Below are positions 16,672 to 26,042 of a stretch of 64,000 bases of DNA, piece after piece. The notes below the pieces were generated by a model. It was not told the DNA's origin. It made no database searches and was given only the letters and a program-made list of their open reading frames with translations. A program made the position numbers and the translations under genes. The stretch is from Solibacillus sp. FSL K6-1523 (lineage in GTDB: Bacteria > Bacillota > Bacilli > Bacillales_A > Planococcaceae). The stretch spans positions 2,096,001 through 2,160,000 of the forward strand of contig NZ_JBBOSU010000001.1 of the NCBI RefSeq assembly GCF_038005225.1, in the 5' to 3' direction. Position 1 is the first letter of the stretch, and every line of letters begins with the position of its first letter.

Positions 16672-19600
16672 TTACGATTTAATTAAGTGGTAGCCATCCT
16701 GCTGCTTCACGGTTTCAAGTAACTGTCCGTACATTGCCTTTGTTTTTTCCTGCTTCGGACGTTTTGTAAACATTGTGGCACTTCCAATCAGCATAAGCAG
16801 CTCACGGGCACGAGATAAGGCGACATTTAAACGGCGGTAATCTTTCGCAAAGCCAATATCCCCGCGCTCATTTGCATGATTACGCACCATGCTGACGATG
16901 ATGACATCCATCTCCATCCCTTGGAATTTATCGACAGAACCTGTACGAATATGCAGATGCGGAACGGAAATTTCTTGTTCAATTAAACGATTAATGCGCT
17001 TCACTTGCTCCGCATAGAAAGAAATAACACCGACGGATTTCAATGCATCTTCGGCAATAAGTCCTTGTTGCTTGGCGTTTGCAGTTGCTTCGTTCATTGC
17101 AATAAGCTGCTGTTTTATTTGCTCAAGTTCACTAGCATTAAATAAGCTGGAACCTTCTTTCATACGTTCCTCGAAATGCTGCTTGTCATTTGGAACATCA
17201 AGCCACATTAAATGGTTTTCACGCTTCACTAAATCGGTTTCTAAATAATGATCCCGTAATTGATCGGAATCTTCTAACCCACATTGCAATGTTTCATTTT
17301 CATTTTTATAAAACGGTGCAATGGTCGCCATAATATTTTCATGCATGCGGTATTGAATCGCGAGCATCGTTTTATTTTGCTTCGGAAGGTTTTTATACAA
17401 ACGCTCGAATAAGGACTCTTCCAGTAATTTTTCAAGCTCACGTTTCTCTTCAAATGTCGTACTTTCCTTCACCACTTGCTCTAACGTTTCTTCAAATGTT
17501 TCGTCGCCTACAAGTGGTGGCAACTGATGATGATCCCCTACTAAGATGACTTTCGCGCCTTTCAGCATCGGTAAAAGAAGCTCGGGTGGTGTCGCTTTGG
17601 AAACTTCGTCAATGATTACGACATCAAACGTCGGATAATTGTCCATAAATTCTTTGTTGGCAGAAGCAACGCATGTTGTGCCGATCACATTGGCATGTTT
17701 TACATATAGCTTACGGATTTCTTCTAAGTCATGACTGTTTGCCTGTCCTAATAAGCTATGCCACTCTGTTTGCAGCTGTTGCGTAACCGGTAGCATGTCG
17801 ATTTTTAAGCGTAAGCCAACAATTTCTTCATTGCATGTGTTCAATGCTTCTTCCGTTTGTGCAAGCGCTTGTTCAGGGTTTGACCGTGTTAATTGTTCCA
17901 GTTCCGCGCGTCGTTTTTCAAGCTGAACTCCTTGTACATTAATTTCTTTGAATTTTCCGGTTTGTTGTTCGAGTGTTTCATTGCCAAGCGATAATTGCTC
18001 TGTCAGCACTTGAAGTTCTTCAAACTTTTTCACATGTTGTGTTTCAAGCTTTTCACGATTGCCGATTTGCGTTTCGATTTTCACTTGTTCTAACTCGTTA
18101 TGTGAAAGCTGTTCTTCTAACTCATCAATTGATACAGCAGGAATAAAATCAGTAGGGATCGCGTCTTGAATCGTCGTCATTTGTAGCGAGATTTTTTCGA
18201 GCTCCTGTTGTAATCCCTGTGATTTTTGAGCTTTTTCACTATTTTGCTCTTTGAACTGGGTAATGATTTCTTCTTTTAGCTTTTCAAAAATGAGTACTGT
18301 TTCACGAATGCCGTCCATAAATTTTCCATTGAGCTGATCGAGGTATTGCTTACGTAAATGAAGCCCCTGAATCGAGCGTGTTCCGTTAGTTGCATTCACC
18401 TTTTTGTCCCGAAAAGCCGTGCTCAGCTTCGTTAAAAACTCACTTACTTCTGCTAATGAATACGTATGATTCATCGGTAAATCAGCAGGTGTCACATGAA
18501 TCCCAAGTGCCGTTTCGCTATATTTAATCGCTTTTTCAATTCGCTCGTATACTTCTTTAATCGGTTTATACTGTTCCATTTCAGGTTGAAGTCGCTCGAG
18601 TGCCGTCAACAAACGATCCATCGCATAATTACGACGAATATTGTACTGCTCCATAAACTCTTCAATTTGAACAACCTTTTTCAAAGCGGCAATTGTATCA
18701 ATTAATGACTCATAATTGGATGTTTCCTGCTCGCGTTCTATTGCTTGTGCGAGCTGCTGTTGTTTTGCTTCAAGCTGTTGGAGTTGACGACTTTGCTGAG
18801 AAAAATGAATCTTTTCGGTAGCGGTTTTTTTGTCCTTTTGTAGCTGCTGTAATTTTTCTTGTAAGGCGTTAGTCGTTTCACCTTGTTCAAGCTGTGTAAT
18901 GAAGCCTTGGACAATCTCGTTAAGCGGTGTATGCGTTTGCTGTAATTTCTCTAATGTGCGCTCCGTTTCATCGAGTGCTTTATTGCAAACGGTTAACTCC
19001 TTTTTTAATGCTGATATTTTTTCTGCTAATAGATGAAGTTCAGCTTCGGCGGCTTGCTTTTGATCAATCTGCTGCTGAAGTTCCAACTGTTTTTGTTGTA
19101 ACGTAGTAATATCTTCTTCAATTGCTTGTATGTTTTCCGTTAATAATTGCTCTTTTTGTGCATGCAAAGAAATTTCATCTGAAATCGCTTCAAACGTTTG
19201 TTTTTGCCAGTAAGATGCGACATTTTCTTCGATGAATTTCTTGCCTTCCTCTTCAATACTTTCCGTGCGACCGTAGCGTAAAATGCGGATGTCCTGATTC
19301 GAAAGTAAACGGCTGAGCGCATTATCTACGGCTAAGTTCGATTGGGAGGCAACGAGCGTTTTCAATCCGGCCTTCGCATTTTGATAGCAAATTTCTGAAA
19401 TAACCGTCGTTTTACCGGTTCCGGGCGGGCCTTGGATGACGTACAAATCTTCCGCACTCATCGCTCCTGCAACAGCGGCTTGTTGGAATTCATTTAAACG
19501 ATTATGAAATTCGAGCTCGACCGCTTTGTTATGCTCAGCTAGAACAGGCTTGTCTTCAAATAAAATTGTTTCGAGATTGGCATTGGCCGCTAAGCCTTCT

Positions 19601-20424
19601 TTTAATCGCTCAAAGCCCTTTAATAGACGTTTAAGCTGAGATTTTGTGGAGGCATTAGAAAATGAAACATCCTCTGATTGAAAATGAAGTTCGTTTTTTC
19701 GTGCTAATTGCGCGTTAAACGGTTTTAATTCAATTTCAACCGATTGCTCTGCGCGGTTCACTTTTACTACTTCGCCAATTTCCTGCACATAGCCACGTAG
19801 GCGCGCACTCAGTCCTTTTATTTGCTGCCACTGCTTTTTCTCCACATTGGCAAGGCGCATCGTCATATGTGAAAAAGCGGCATTATACGTAACGGTCGAA
19901 AAACGCGCATGAATATCTTCAATGTCGGCGTTTTTATTTTGTACTTTTAAATACCCTTCCCAACTCGAAATCCGTTTATTGACATAGTCAAATCGCTCCT
20001 GAGCAATGGGCAAAGCAGCAAGCATTTGCGTAAAGTTTTCTTTATATGTATGTCCGCTAATGCGTGATGGCACAAAATGAATTTGCATCGCTTGACGTCG
20101 ATTTGTTGCGACTGGAGTCCCTTTGCCTCGCGTTCGGAAGCTTTTTGCTAGGAGTCCATTTTTCGGATCAAATACACAATCCATAATGACGACACGTTCA
20201 TTAAATTTTTGCTTTAACGTTTTATTTTTTTCATTATCAAAATAAAGTGTGATATTCATTTGCTCATCTTCCACTGAAACCTTCTCAATATGAACGATGA
20301 AATATTGTTGGAAATTAAAAAAGGCGTGTTCATCTGGAACATGCTGCTTCAACGCTTCACGCGCGGTATTCGTCAATAAAATGTGACAGCGCGTTTGCTC
20401 ATATGTCATTGTTTTCTGAACCAT
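16672..20424 (-). CDS. Large superfamily 1 (UPF1/DNA2-type) helicase with coiled-coil insertion
   Basis: This 1250-residue protein has split SF1 motifs: Walker A GPPGTGKTT near residue 332, then about 550 residues of Gln/Glu/Lys-rich coiled coil, then motif II VVIIDEVSKATPPELL, GDHHQLPPL, QYRMHENI, TGSVDKFQGMEMDVII and NVALSRARELL near the C-terminus. All motifs needed for ATP-driven unwinding are present. I use the ATG at 20424, preceded by GAGAGGAG; an upstream TTG at 20445 overlaps that site. The leader contains copy C of the structured repeat. Substrate (DNA or RNA) and role are unknown. Confidence 0.85.
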   Translation of the reverse strand: MVQKTMTYEQTRCHILLTNTAREALKQHVPDEHAFFNFQQYFIVHIEKVSVEDEQMNITLYFDNEKNKTLKQKFNERVVIMDCVFDPKNGLLAKSFRTRGKGTPVATNRRQAMQIHFVPSRISGHTYKENFTQMLAALPIAQERFDYVNKRISSWEGYLKVQNKNADIEDIHARFSTVTYNAAFSHMTMRLANVEKKQWQQIKGLSARLRGYVQEIGEVVKVNRAEQSVEIELKPFNAQLARKNELHFQSEDVSFSNASTKSQLKRLLKGFERLKEGLAANANLETILFEDKPVLAEHNKAVELEFHNRLNEFQQAAVAGAMSAEDLYVIQGPPGTGKTTVISEICYQNAKAGLKTLVASQSNLAVDNALSRLLSNQDIRILRYGRTESIEEEGKKFIEENVASYWQKQTFEAISDEISLHAQKEQLLTENIQAIEEDITTLQQKQLELQQQIDQKQAAEAELHLLAEKISALKKELTVCNKALDETERTLEKLQQTHTPLNEIVQGFITQLEQGETTNALQEKLQQLQKDKKTATEKIHFSQQSRQLQQLEAKQQQLAQAIEREQETSNYESLIDTIAALKKVVQIEEFMEQYNIRRNYAMDRLLTALERLQPEMEQYKPIKEVYERIEKAIKYSETALGIHVTPADLPMNHTYSLAEVSEFLTKLSTAFRDKKVNATNGTRSIQGLHLRKQYLDQLNGKFMDGIRETVLIFEKLKEEIITQFKEQNSEKAQKSQGLQQELEKISLQMTTIQDAIPTDFIPAVSIDELEEQLSHNELEQVKIETQIGNREKLETQHVKKFEELQVLTEQLSLGNETLEQQTGKFKEINVQGVQLEKRRAELEQLTRSNPEQALAQTEEALNTCNEEIVGLRLKIDMLPVTQQLQTEWHSLLGQANSHDLEEIRKLYVKHANVIGTTCVASANKEFMDNYPTFDVVIIDEVSKATPPELLLPMLKGAKVILVGDHHQLPPLVGDETFEETLEQVVKESTTFEEKRELEKLLEESLFERLYKNLPKQNKTMLAIQYRMHENIMATIAPFYKNENETLQCGLEDSDQLRDHYLETDLVKRENHLMWLDVPNDKQHFEERMKEGSSLFNASELEQIKQQLIAMNEATANAKQQGLIAEDALKSVGVISFYAEQVKRINRLIEQEISVPHLHIRTGSVDKFQGMEMDVIIVSMVRNHANERGDIGFAKDYRRLNVALSRARELLMLIGSATMFTKRPKQEKTKAMYGQLLETVKQQDGYHLIKS

Positions 20425-20441
20425 GAACACTCTCCTCTCAA

Positions 20442-20566
20442 TCAATTACGCCTCGGCGTAATTGTGTCCAGATTTTTTCGAGCTCGCTCGAAAAGCTCCT
20501 CTTAAAATCTGTGACATCCGCCGGGGGATTTAAGATGATTCAGCTTGGTGCTGAATCATCTTAAAT
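20442..20566 (-). repeat. Structured intergenic repeat, copy C, in the helicase leader
   Basis: In minus-strand orientation: a GATGATTCAGC / GCTGAATCATC hairpin, CCCCCGGCGGATGTCACAG, ATTTTAAGAGGAG, a TTTTCGAGC / GCTCGAAAA stem, AATCTGGACACAATTACG and AATTACGCC-ga-GGCGTAATT. It ends two bases before the GAGAGGAGAG ribosome binding region of the helicase gene, so it lies in that gene's 5' leader. Confidence 0.85.
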
Positions 20567-20712
20567 AGTCATAGCTCCCATTATACCAAGATTTCACGCG
20601 GTTAGAAAGTAACAAGTGCGGGTAAAAGTCAGTAGTAAATGAATGCGGAAAAACTGTCACCTCTAATTAAATTGAAAGCTAAAAATATTGTAATAGACGA
20701 AAAATATTCCAA

Positions 20713-20721
20713 TGTTATAAT
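20713..20721 (+). promoter_or_regulatory. Extended -10 promoter of the chemotaxis receptor gene
   Basis: TGTTATAAT (20713-20721) is an extended -10 element with no convincing -35 box. A second TATAAT lies at 20724-20729. Either would start transcription downstream of the ATG at 20728, excluding that ATG as the start of the receptor. Confidence 0.5.
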
Positions 20722-20781
20722 CATATAATGTTAGAATATTTATTGTTGTCCAAAAATAGACAGGAGCGAGGAAGAGAAAAA

Positions 20782-22239
20782 TTGAATATACAAGAATTGA
20801 AGTTGTTAGATTTACAGAAAAAAAACTTTACCTTAATGCTAGCATATGGGATTGCGGGATCACTTGGTGTGATTGCACAAATTGCATTGGGTGAACCTTT
20901 TGTCGTCATTATTTCACTCGGTTTACCATTAGTTATTTCATTAGTCGTGTTTGCATTAACGAAAAAAAATGCAACGATGAATCTAATTTTCCCTTATATT
21001 ATTGTTCTGGCAGGAGCCGCCACGACAATCGCTACAAGTGTATCTGACGTAGTTAATGTATCCACAATTATATTAGCGCTCTTTATATTAATTTTAGGTG
21101 GTTTACATAATAGTCAAGCTGTTTTCATTTTCGGTTACATTTGGTCGCTCATTGTGATGAGTGTGAATGTCATGTTTGATGAGAGTGGTATTATTGGAGA
21201 CGAAATGGCCAATGTATTTTTGATCCAAACAATCATCGCTTTAGGTATTTTCTTACAAGTTAGACAAAGTACAAAGCTATTTACAAATGTAGAGGAATTA
21301 ATGGAAATCGGGACGCAAAAAGCATTAGAGGAAGAGAAATTAATGCAAAAGCTCGAATCCTCTGTGTCGGTTATCTCATCAAATTTAGAACAAATCCGTA
21401 CAAATACAGCTGCTTCAAATAATGCCCAGCAAGATATGTTAATAGCCGTTGAAGAAGTAAGTATCGGTTCGCAACGTCAGTCGAATCACGTCAGCGACAT
21501 CGTGAACAATACAGAAAATACAACGAATGCTGTTAGAGAAATGGTGAATCACCTAAATAACATTGTGAATCAAGCAGAGTTGGCAGAAAAAAATGCGACA
21601 AATGGTTCTGGAGTAATGGAAACAATGAAGGATGAAATCATTCAATTTACAGTGTTCTTTGAAGAGTTGAATCAAACTTTCCAAGAACTTTCCAAGAAAA
21701 TAAGTGAAACAAATACGTTCGCAGGTGCGATACGACAAATTACGGAGCAAACGAATTTACTCGCGTTAAACGCATCCATCGAGGCAGCAAGAGCTGGAGA
21801 ACATGGAAAAGGTTTTGCTGTTGTAGCAGAGGAAATCCGCAAGCTAGCGGGTGTAACGGATCAAACACTTGGAAAAATCGATGGCAATTTAAGTGAAGTG
21901 AATCAATATAATGAAGCAGCACTTATCAAACTAGACAATGGATTCACCCAAATATCGAAGCAAGTGCAAACAGCTGAGCAATCTAATCAATCATTCCAGG
22001 ATGTACATGAAACAATGCAAAAACTACAAAAAAGCTTAGCTGAATTCACACAAGATGTCCAAATCATATCGGCGAACAGTGAATCGATTCATACGAGCAC
22101 AAATGAATTTGCTGCCATCATTCAAGAAAGTACAGCAACAATTGAAGAGTTAAGTGCAACATTGATGAATATTTCAGCGGATCAAAATAAGATTGCCAAA
22201 TATATTGATGATACTTATGAAGTAGCGCAATCGATTTGA
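20782..22239 (+). CDS. Methyl-accepting chemotaxis protein
   Basis: The 485-residue receptor has five or six N-terminal hydrophobic helices (about residues 15-175) instead of the usual two helices with an external sensor domain, and no clear HAMP. A long helical signalling domain follows, with the hairpin tip motif [20 protein letters not shown] that contacts CheA/CheW. The start is placed at a TTG after GAGGAAGAG because the upstream ATG (20728) overlaps the promoter. A membrane-embedded signal or redox cue is possible but inferred. A terminator follows immediately. Confidence 0.88.
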   Translation: MNIQELKLLDLQKKNFTLMLAYGIAGSLGVIAQIALGEPFVVIISLGLPLVISLVVFALTKKNATMNLIFPYIIVLAGAATTIATSVSDVVNVSTIILALFILILGGLHNSQAVFIFGYIWSLIVMSVNVMFDESGIIGDEMANVFLIQTIIALGIFLQVRQSTKLFTNVEELMEIGTQKALEEEKLMQKLESSVSVISSNLEQIRTNTAASNNAQQDMLIAVEEVSIGSQRQSNHVSDIVNNTENTTNAVREMVNHLNNIVNQAELAEKNATNGSGVMETMKDEIIQFTVFFEELNQTFQELSKKISETNTFAGAIRQITEQTNLLALNASIEAARAGEHGKGFAVVAEEIRKLAGVTDQTLGKIDGNLSEVNQYNEAALIKLDNGFTQISKQVQTAEQSNQSFQDVHETMQKLQKSLAEFTQDVQIISANSESIHTSTNEFAAIIQESTATIEELSATLMNISADQNKIAKYIDDTYEVAQSI

Positions 22240-22259
22240 GTCTAGCTTTCATATAAAGT

Positions 22260-22297
22260 AAACCCCCATTTCGCCGAGTTGAGCGAAATGGGGGTTT
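22260..22297. terminator. Terminator between the receptor and thioesterase genes
   Basis: A perfect 15-bp stem (AAACCCCCATTTCGC / GCGAAATGGGGGTTT) lies between convergent genes. Confidence 0.9.
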
Positions 22298-22312
22298 GCT
22301 TATGAGTCTAAA

Positions 22313-22732
22313 TTAAGTACGTGCAATTTCTACGTATTTTGCATCCCACTCAGGATTGATTTTCTTTAATGAAACGGGACGGAAATTTTCCTTTTTCACA
22401 AGAATGTGCACAGATGTCGCAGTTGCTGCTACCGTCCCATCTTCATGCAAAATTTCATAGCCATATGTTGAGCGCAGTTTTGTATGTTCCTCAATCCACG
22501 TGCGAACTGTCGCTGTTTGACCGTACCGTATTGCCGCTTTATATTGAATCGAAAAATCGATTACCGGTGACACATAACCATCTGCCTCAAGCTCCGCATA
22601 GTTAAAGCCAAGGTCCTGGATAATTTTTGAGCGACCAATCTCGCACCAAATCAAATAATTGGCATGGTACACGACACCCATCTGATCCGTCTCCGCATAA
22701 CGGATGTCTACTTTTGTTTCTGATATATACAT
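22313..22732 (-). CDS. Acyl-CoA thioesterase, YbgC/YneP family
   Basis: The 139-residue hot-dog fold protein carries the 4-hydroxybenzoyl-CoA thioesterase-type motif RYAETDQMGVVYHANYLIW, in which the Asp after the Thr is catalytic. It should hydrolyse short or medium acyl-CoA in the cytoplasm. Sequence and context (near parEC-plsY-YneR) fit Bacillus YneP. The ATG at 22732 has AGAGGTG 6 nt upstream; the earlier GTG overlaps that site. Confidence 0.88.
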   Translation of the reverse strand: MYISETKVDIRYAETDQMGVVYHANYLIWCEIGRSKIIQDLGFNYAELEADGYVSPVIDFSIQYKAAIRYGQTATVRTWIEEHTKLRSTYGYEILHEDGTVAATATSVHILVKKENFRPVSLKKINPEWDAKYVEIART

Positions 22733-23022
22733 TACTTTCACCTCTAGTGGGTATTATACCGCTAAATCTATTGGTATGTAAGGGTTTGATGGGAAATGTT
22801 TTTTTAGGATAATGTTGGGGTGGGTGTGGAATGGAGACGATAAAGAATTTAGTTGTTTTATAATAATTGGGTTAAAAATCCGAATAAACGTTATTAAACA
22901 TTATAAAGTGGGGTCCCAGTGAGGTCCAAAATAAAATAAATGCTTGGTAGGTATTCAATATAAAGTGTATTTTAAGCAGTGACATCTAAGAAATTGAAAT
23001 CATTAATAAAGAAACGTTAAAC
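22733..23022. other. Intergenic stretch without recognisable gene
   Basis: No start-and-ribosome-site pair or conserved segment was seen in either strand of these 290 bases. The segment borders a decayed phage gene. Confidence 0.5.
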
Positions 23023-23696
23023 CTATAGTCCCATGAGTGTGCTAGCTTGTAGGACAAGCCATTCTCCCCTTTTGACCTCCGTTAAAATAATACCGCCTAC
23101 TTCTTTTGAGTTCTTCAATGCTACATAGGAATGCATATACGCAATGTAGTTGCCATAATCATCTTCAAATGGTCGTCCCTTTGAATTAAATGTAAAATCG
23201 ATCTATTTCTGCAACACATCTCGGGCGCTCAACAAAATACTATTAGCCAGTTCCGCTTTCAGGCGATTTATTTCTATTGGCACCTTATCATTTTTATTCA
23301 ATCGGCTGCCATTCGACAGAGCGGAAACGTAGTCGCATCCATATCCTTTTTATAAACTTTTGTGGCATTCCAATACTTTACTTAATACATACAAAAAAGT
23401 AACTACTTTTTGTTCAAACCGTCACTGGAGACGAGTTCGTACTTTATAGTTGATTGTGATTTTACAGATTCAGTTGTAGATTTCTTTTCGTTCTTTTTAG
23501 ATTAGGAGCAGCTTTTGTAGAACATTATATTTGATTTCTCCTCAAGCTAATTGTCCTACTTATCTTTACTTTTCCAGCCGTGCGTGCCTTCTGCAACGCC
23601 TAATTGTTCAGTAATTGCGGTTATCTTGATGTCACCATTAGCTGCCTTATTAAGTTCATATGTTTTATCGCGATTTGGACCTCTTACTCTAGCCAT
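23023..23696 (-). pseudogene. Decayed phage terminase small subunit
   Basis: Translating the minus strand from ATG at 23696 gives MARVRGPNRDKTYELNKAAN, an N-terminal HTH like that of phage terminase small subunits, ending at an in-frame stop where WKSKDKW is expected. Further on, DGLNKK*LLFCMY*VKYWNA and TKVYKK continue the Terminase_2 domain with two stops; after a shift near 23350, GYGCDYVSALSNGSRLNKND and the later pieces DVLQK*IDFTF and EVGGIILTEVKRGEW complete it. At least four stops and one frameshift make it non-functional. No large terminase or capsid genes remain nearby. Confidence 0.75.
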
Positions 23697-24223
23697 CTAA
23701 CATAACCACCATCTCCAGGGCATTTGTTTGTTTTGTAATACCCTCTTGTTGCTAGTTGCATAGAAAGTATAAAAAGGAACACCTTTAAGGCATCCCTCTG
23801 CTTTACATATTAATAATTTGGATAGGCTATATTTAGCTGGACATTATTTATAAGGAATAAGGAGAATTCCTAATCCTATCAGCGAAGAAGAGCTTTACGT
23901 GGAGCAATTGTTTGATACCCCTCATTTGGCTGCCATGCCTTAAATTTATATTGTTGTTCCAATTGGCTAGCTCCCTTCACTATATTGACAAAATGTTGGT
24001 TAAAGCAATTCTTTATATTCATAAAGTTCATTAGTTTGTCGAAGTATACATAAAGTATATTTTTCACAAAAATCCCATTTGCAAAAGAATCTAATAAAAC
24101 AAAAATGTGAAAAACTAGATAATTCTAATGACCACTAATGGATTCATACTAAAACCTCCCGAATTTTATTAAAGGCTTCCTTCCCTTAATGTCGAATACT
24201 GACATTAGAGAGAGGTGTTAAGA
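23697..24223. other. AT-rich stretch beside the phage relic, no supported gene
   Basis: A 62-codon minus-strand frame at 23879-24067 (ending WQPNEGYQTIAPRKALLR) has no ribosome binding site and matches nothing I know; it may be another worn phage fragment. Nothing else is recognisable here. Confidence 0.45.
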
Positions 24224-24427
24224 ATGAATAGACAATTTGTCTCTTCAAGTCGTATGCGTAGTGTTGGATGGGAAAATGATATCTTAGAAATTGAATTTAG
24301 CGACGGCGCCATCTATCATTACTACGATGTTTCTGAATCTGAGTACCTAAGCTTTATGAATTCTAGTTCATTAGGTTCTGAAATTTCAAGACTTGATAAA
24401 ATCAAACGTTATAAACGCATTAATTAG
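24224..24427 (+). CDS. KTSC domain small protein
   Basis: The 67-residue protein has the KTSC fold pattern: SSSRMRSVGWENDILEIEF, then DGAIYHYYDVSESEY and an SSSLGS segment. These domains occur in phage, plasmid and some RNA-associated proteins; their function is unsettled. The ATG at 24224 follows GAGAGAGGTG. Its end overlaps a convergent gene by 8 bp. Neighbouring phage relics suggest a prophage origin, which is inference. Confidence 0.8.
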   Translation: MNRQFVSSSRMRSVGWENDILEIEFSDGAIYHYYDVSESEYLSFMNSSSLGSEISRLDKIKRYKRIN

Positions 24428-24650
24428 TTTTCGGGATGCCGATAACATCCACAACCACTCTGGTGAAATCTTGAGTAATCTCTATATGACAGTGCGGATT
24501 AAAATTGTTGTGTAGAAATTCAATTAACGGAGCAGCAAGTACTTCAAGTTCATCCATTAATTGAACTGATTTTTTCTCGTCTTGCTTCACAATCTTGTGA
24601 ATTAATATCTGTGCAAGACCATTAAACTCATGTGCGCGCTGGTCTTGCAC
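24420..24650 (-). CDS. Small hypothetical protein, phage-type
   Basis: The 76-residue hydrophilic protein has a helical first half and a segment PLIEFLHNNFNPHCHIEIT that resembles short conserved proteins of Bacillus phages. It lacks a strong ribosome binding site at its first start; a GTG that opens the frame is used. It faces the KTSC gene with an 8-bp overlap of ends. No function can be given. Confidence 0.5.
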   Translation of the reverse strand: MQDQRAHEFNGLAQILIHKIVKQDEKKSVQLMDELEVLAAPLIEFLHNNFNPHCHIEITQDFTRVVVDVIGIPKTN

Positions 24651-24742
24651 AATCTGAAACGTTTCGTATGGGGCATGCCATTATGACATCTTCTTTCAAA
24701 ATACTACATTTGTAAAAATTAAATATTTTTGTTTTTTTATTA

Positions 24743-24784
24743 TTAACCTAGTTATATTTTCACGTGAAGATATAACTAGGTTAA
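24743..24784. repeat. 42-bp zero-loop palindrome before the nuclease gene
   Basis: TTAACCTAGTTATATTTTCAC and its complement meet at CAC|GTG with a single mismatch in 21 pairs. It lies 26 bp upstream of the nuclease start and in the divergent gap. It has no T run on the outgoing side of either strand, so it is not a typical intrinsic terminator; an operator is more likely. Confidence 0.85.
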
Positions 24785-24810
24785 TAAATAGCAAACTAGG
24801 AGGGTTTTAC

Positions 24811-25911
24811 ATGGAGAAATTTATTGAGCATCTGAAAAGTTTATCAGTCCGCATTGATTCTATGAAGGAATCAATTAAAACAGAAGAAGCAACAAAAACT
24901 GCAATTGTTATGCCTTTCTTTCAAATATTGGGCTATGATGTATTTAATCCTTTAGAATTTAGTCCTGAATTCATTGCCGATGTCGGGATTAAAAAAGGTG
25001 AAAAAGTAGATTACGCTATTTTAAATGACGGTGAACCAGTTATTTTAATTGAATGTAAAAGTATCACAGAAAATCTAACAAAGCATGATTCACAGTTATT
25101 CCGTTATTTTGGTACTACTACAGCTAAATTTGGGATACTCACAAATGGTATAGAATACAAGTTTTTTACAGATTTAGAAGAGCCAAATAAAATGGACACT
25201 ACACCATTCTTTACATTTAACATTTCGGAATTACGTGATATTCACGTTCAAGAAATTGCGAAATTCCGTAAAGAATCATTTGACCTTGAAAATATTTCAA
25301 GTAATGCTTCTGATTTAAAATATTTAAATGCGCTTAAAAGTTATTTATCTGTACAGTTTGACACACCCAATGAGGATTTTGTGAAATTCCTTGTGCATCA
25401 AATTTATGATGGTTTAAAAACCAAAACGACTTTAGAAAAATTTACTCCAATAATTTCTAAAGGCTTGAAGCAAATGATTACAGAAAAAGTTAACGAAAAA
25501 TTAAATGCAGCTTTAAAATCAACTGGCGATAACAAAGTACGTGTTGTGCTACCTGATCCAGAAGAAGAACTATTACCACCAGTTGAAGTAACAAAGGACG
25601 ATGGCATTGTTACAACTCCAGAAGAGCTTGAAACATATTCGATCGTCAAAGTTATTCTTAAGGATACAATAACCCCAGACCGTGTATTTTATCGTGATAA
25701 TAGAAGCTATTTTAATATCATTATTGATAATAGTATTCGTAAATGGATTGTACGTGTATACTTTGAAAAAAATCGTAATTATATTGTACTTAATGACTCA
25801 GCAACAGATAAAGAACGTACAGTCATTGAATTTATCCACCCCATAGATCTCTTGGCGCACAATGAACAAATCATTAATTCTGTCCAGTCATATGTGGAAG
25901 CTACAATCTAG
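24811..25911 (+). CDS. Restriction endonuclease-like protein (HsdR N-terminal type)
   Basis: The 366-residue protein has an N-terminal PD-(D/E)xK domain like HSDR_N: helix ATKTAIVMPFFQILGYDVFN (about 30-48), then VDYAILNDG and ILIECKS, giving the Asp...Glu-x-Lys catalytic triad near residues 71-87. It lacks the helicase part of a true HsdR. The C-terminal domain (about 275-365) is a separate alpha/beta unit. AGGAGGG precedes the ATG. The 42-bp palindrome just upstream could regulate it. The context suggests defence; the catalytic residues appear intact. Confidence 0.8.
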   Translation: MEKFIEHLKSLSVRIDSMKESIKTEEATKTAIVMPFFQILGYDVFNPLEFSPEFIADVGIKKGEKVDYAILNDGEPVILIECKSITENLTKHDSQLFRYFGTTTAKFGILTNGIEYKFFTDLEEPNKMDTTPFFTFNISELRDIHVQEIAKFRKESFDLENISSNASDLKYLNALKSYLSVQFDTPNEDFVKFLVHQIYDGLKTKTTLEKFTPIISKGLKQMITEKVNEKLNAALKSTGDNKVRVVLPDPEEELLPPVEVTKDDGIVTTPEELETYSIVKVILKDTITPDRVFYRDNRSYFNIIIDNSIRKWIVRVYFEKNRNYIVLNDSATDKERTVIEFIHPIDLLAHNEQIINSVQSYVEATI

Positions 25912-25944
25912 TTTTCTCATTTAACTGTATAACGGAAATAAGTA

Positions 25945-25969
25945 AGGTGTGCGTTTGCATGCCTTTTTT
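25945..25969 (+). terminator. Terminator after the nuclease gene
   Basis: An AGGTGTGC / GCATGCCT stem with a 4-nt loop is followed by TTTTTT. The same stem recurs at 27213. Confidence 0.75.
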
Positions 25970-26042
25970 AATAGTCGATCAGCAAGGGATTATAACTAGA
26001 AAGTATCGCATCTACTTTAATTTGTAGAAGGGACACGAATAA

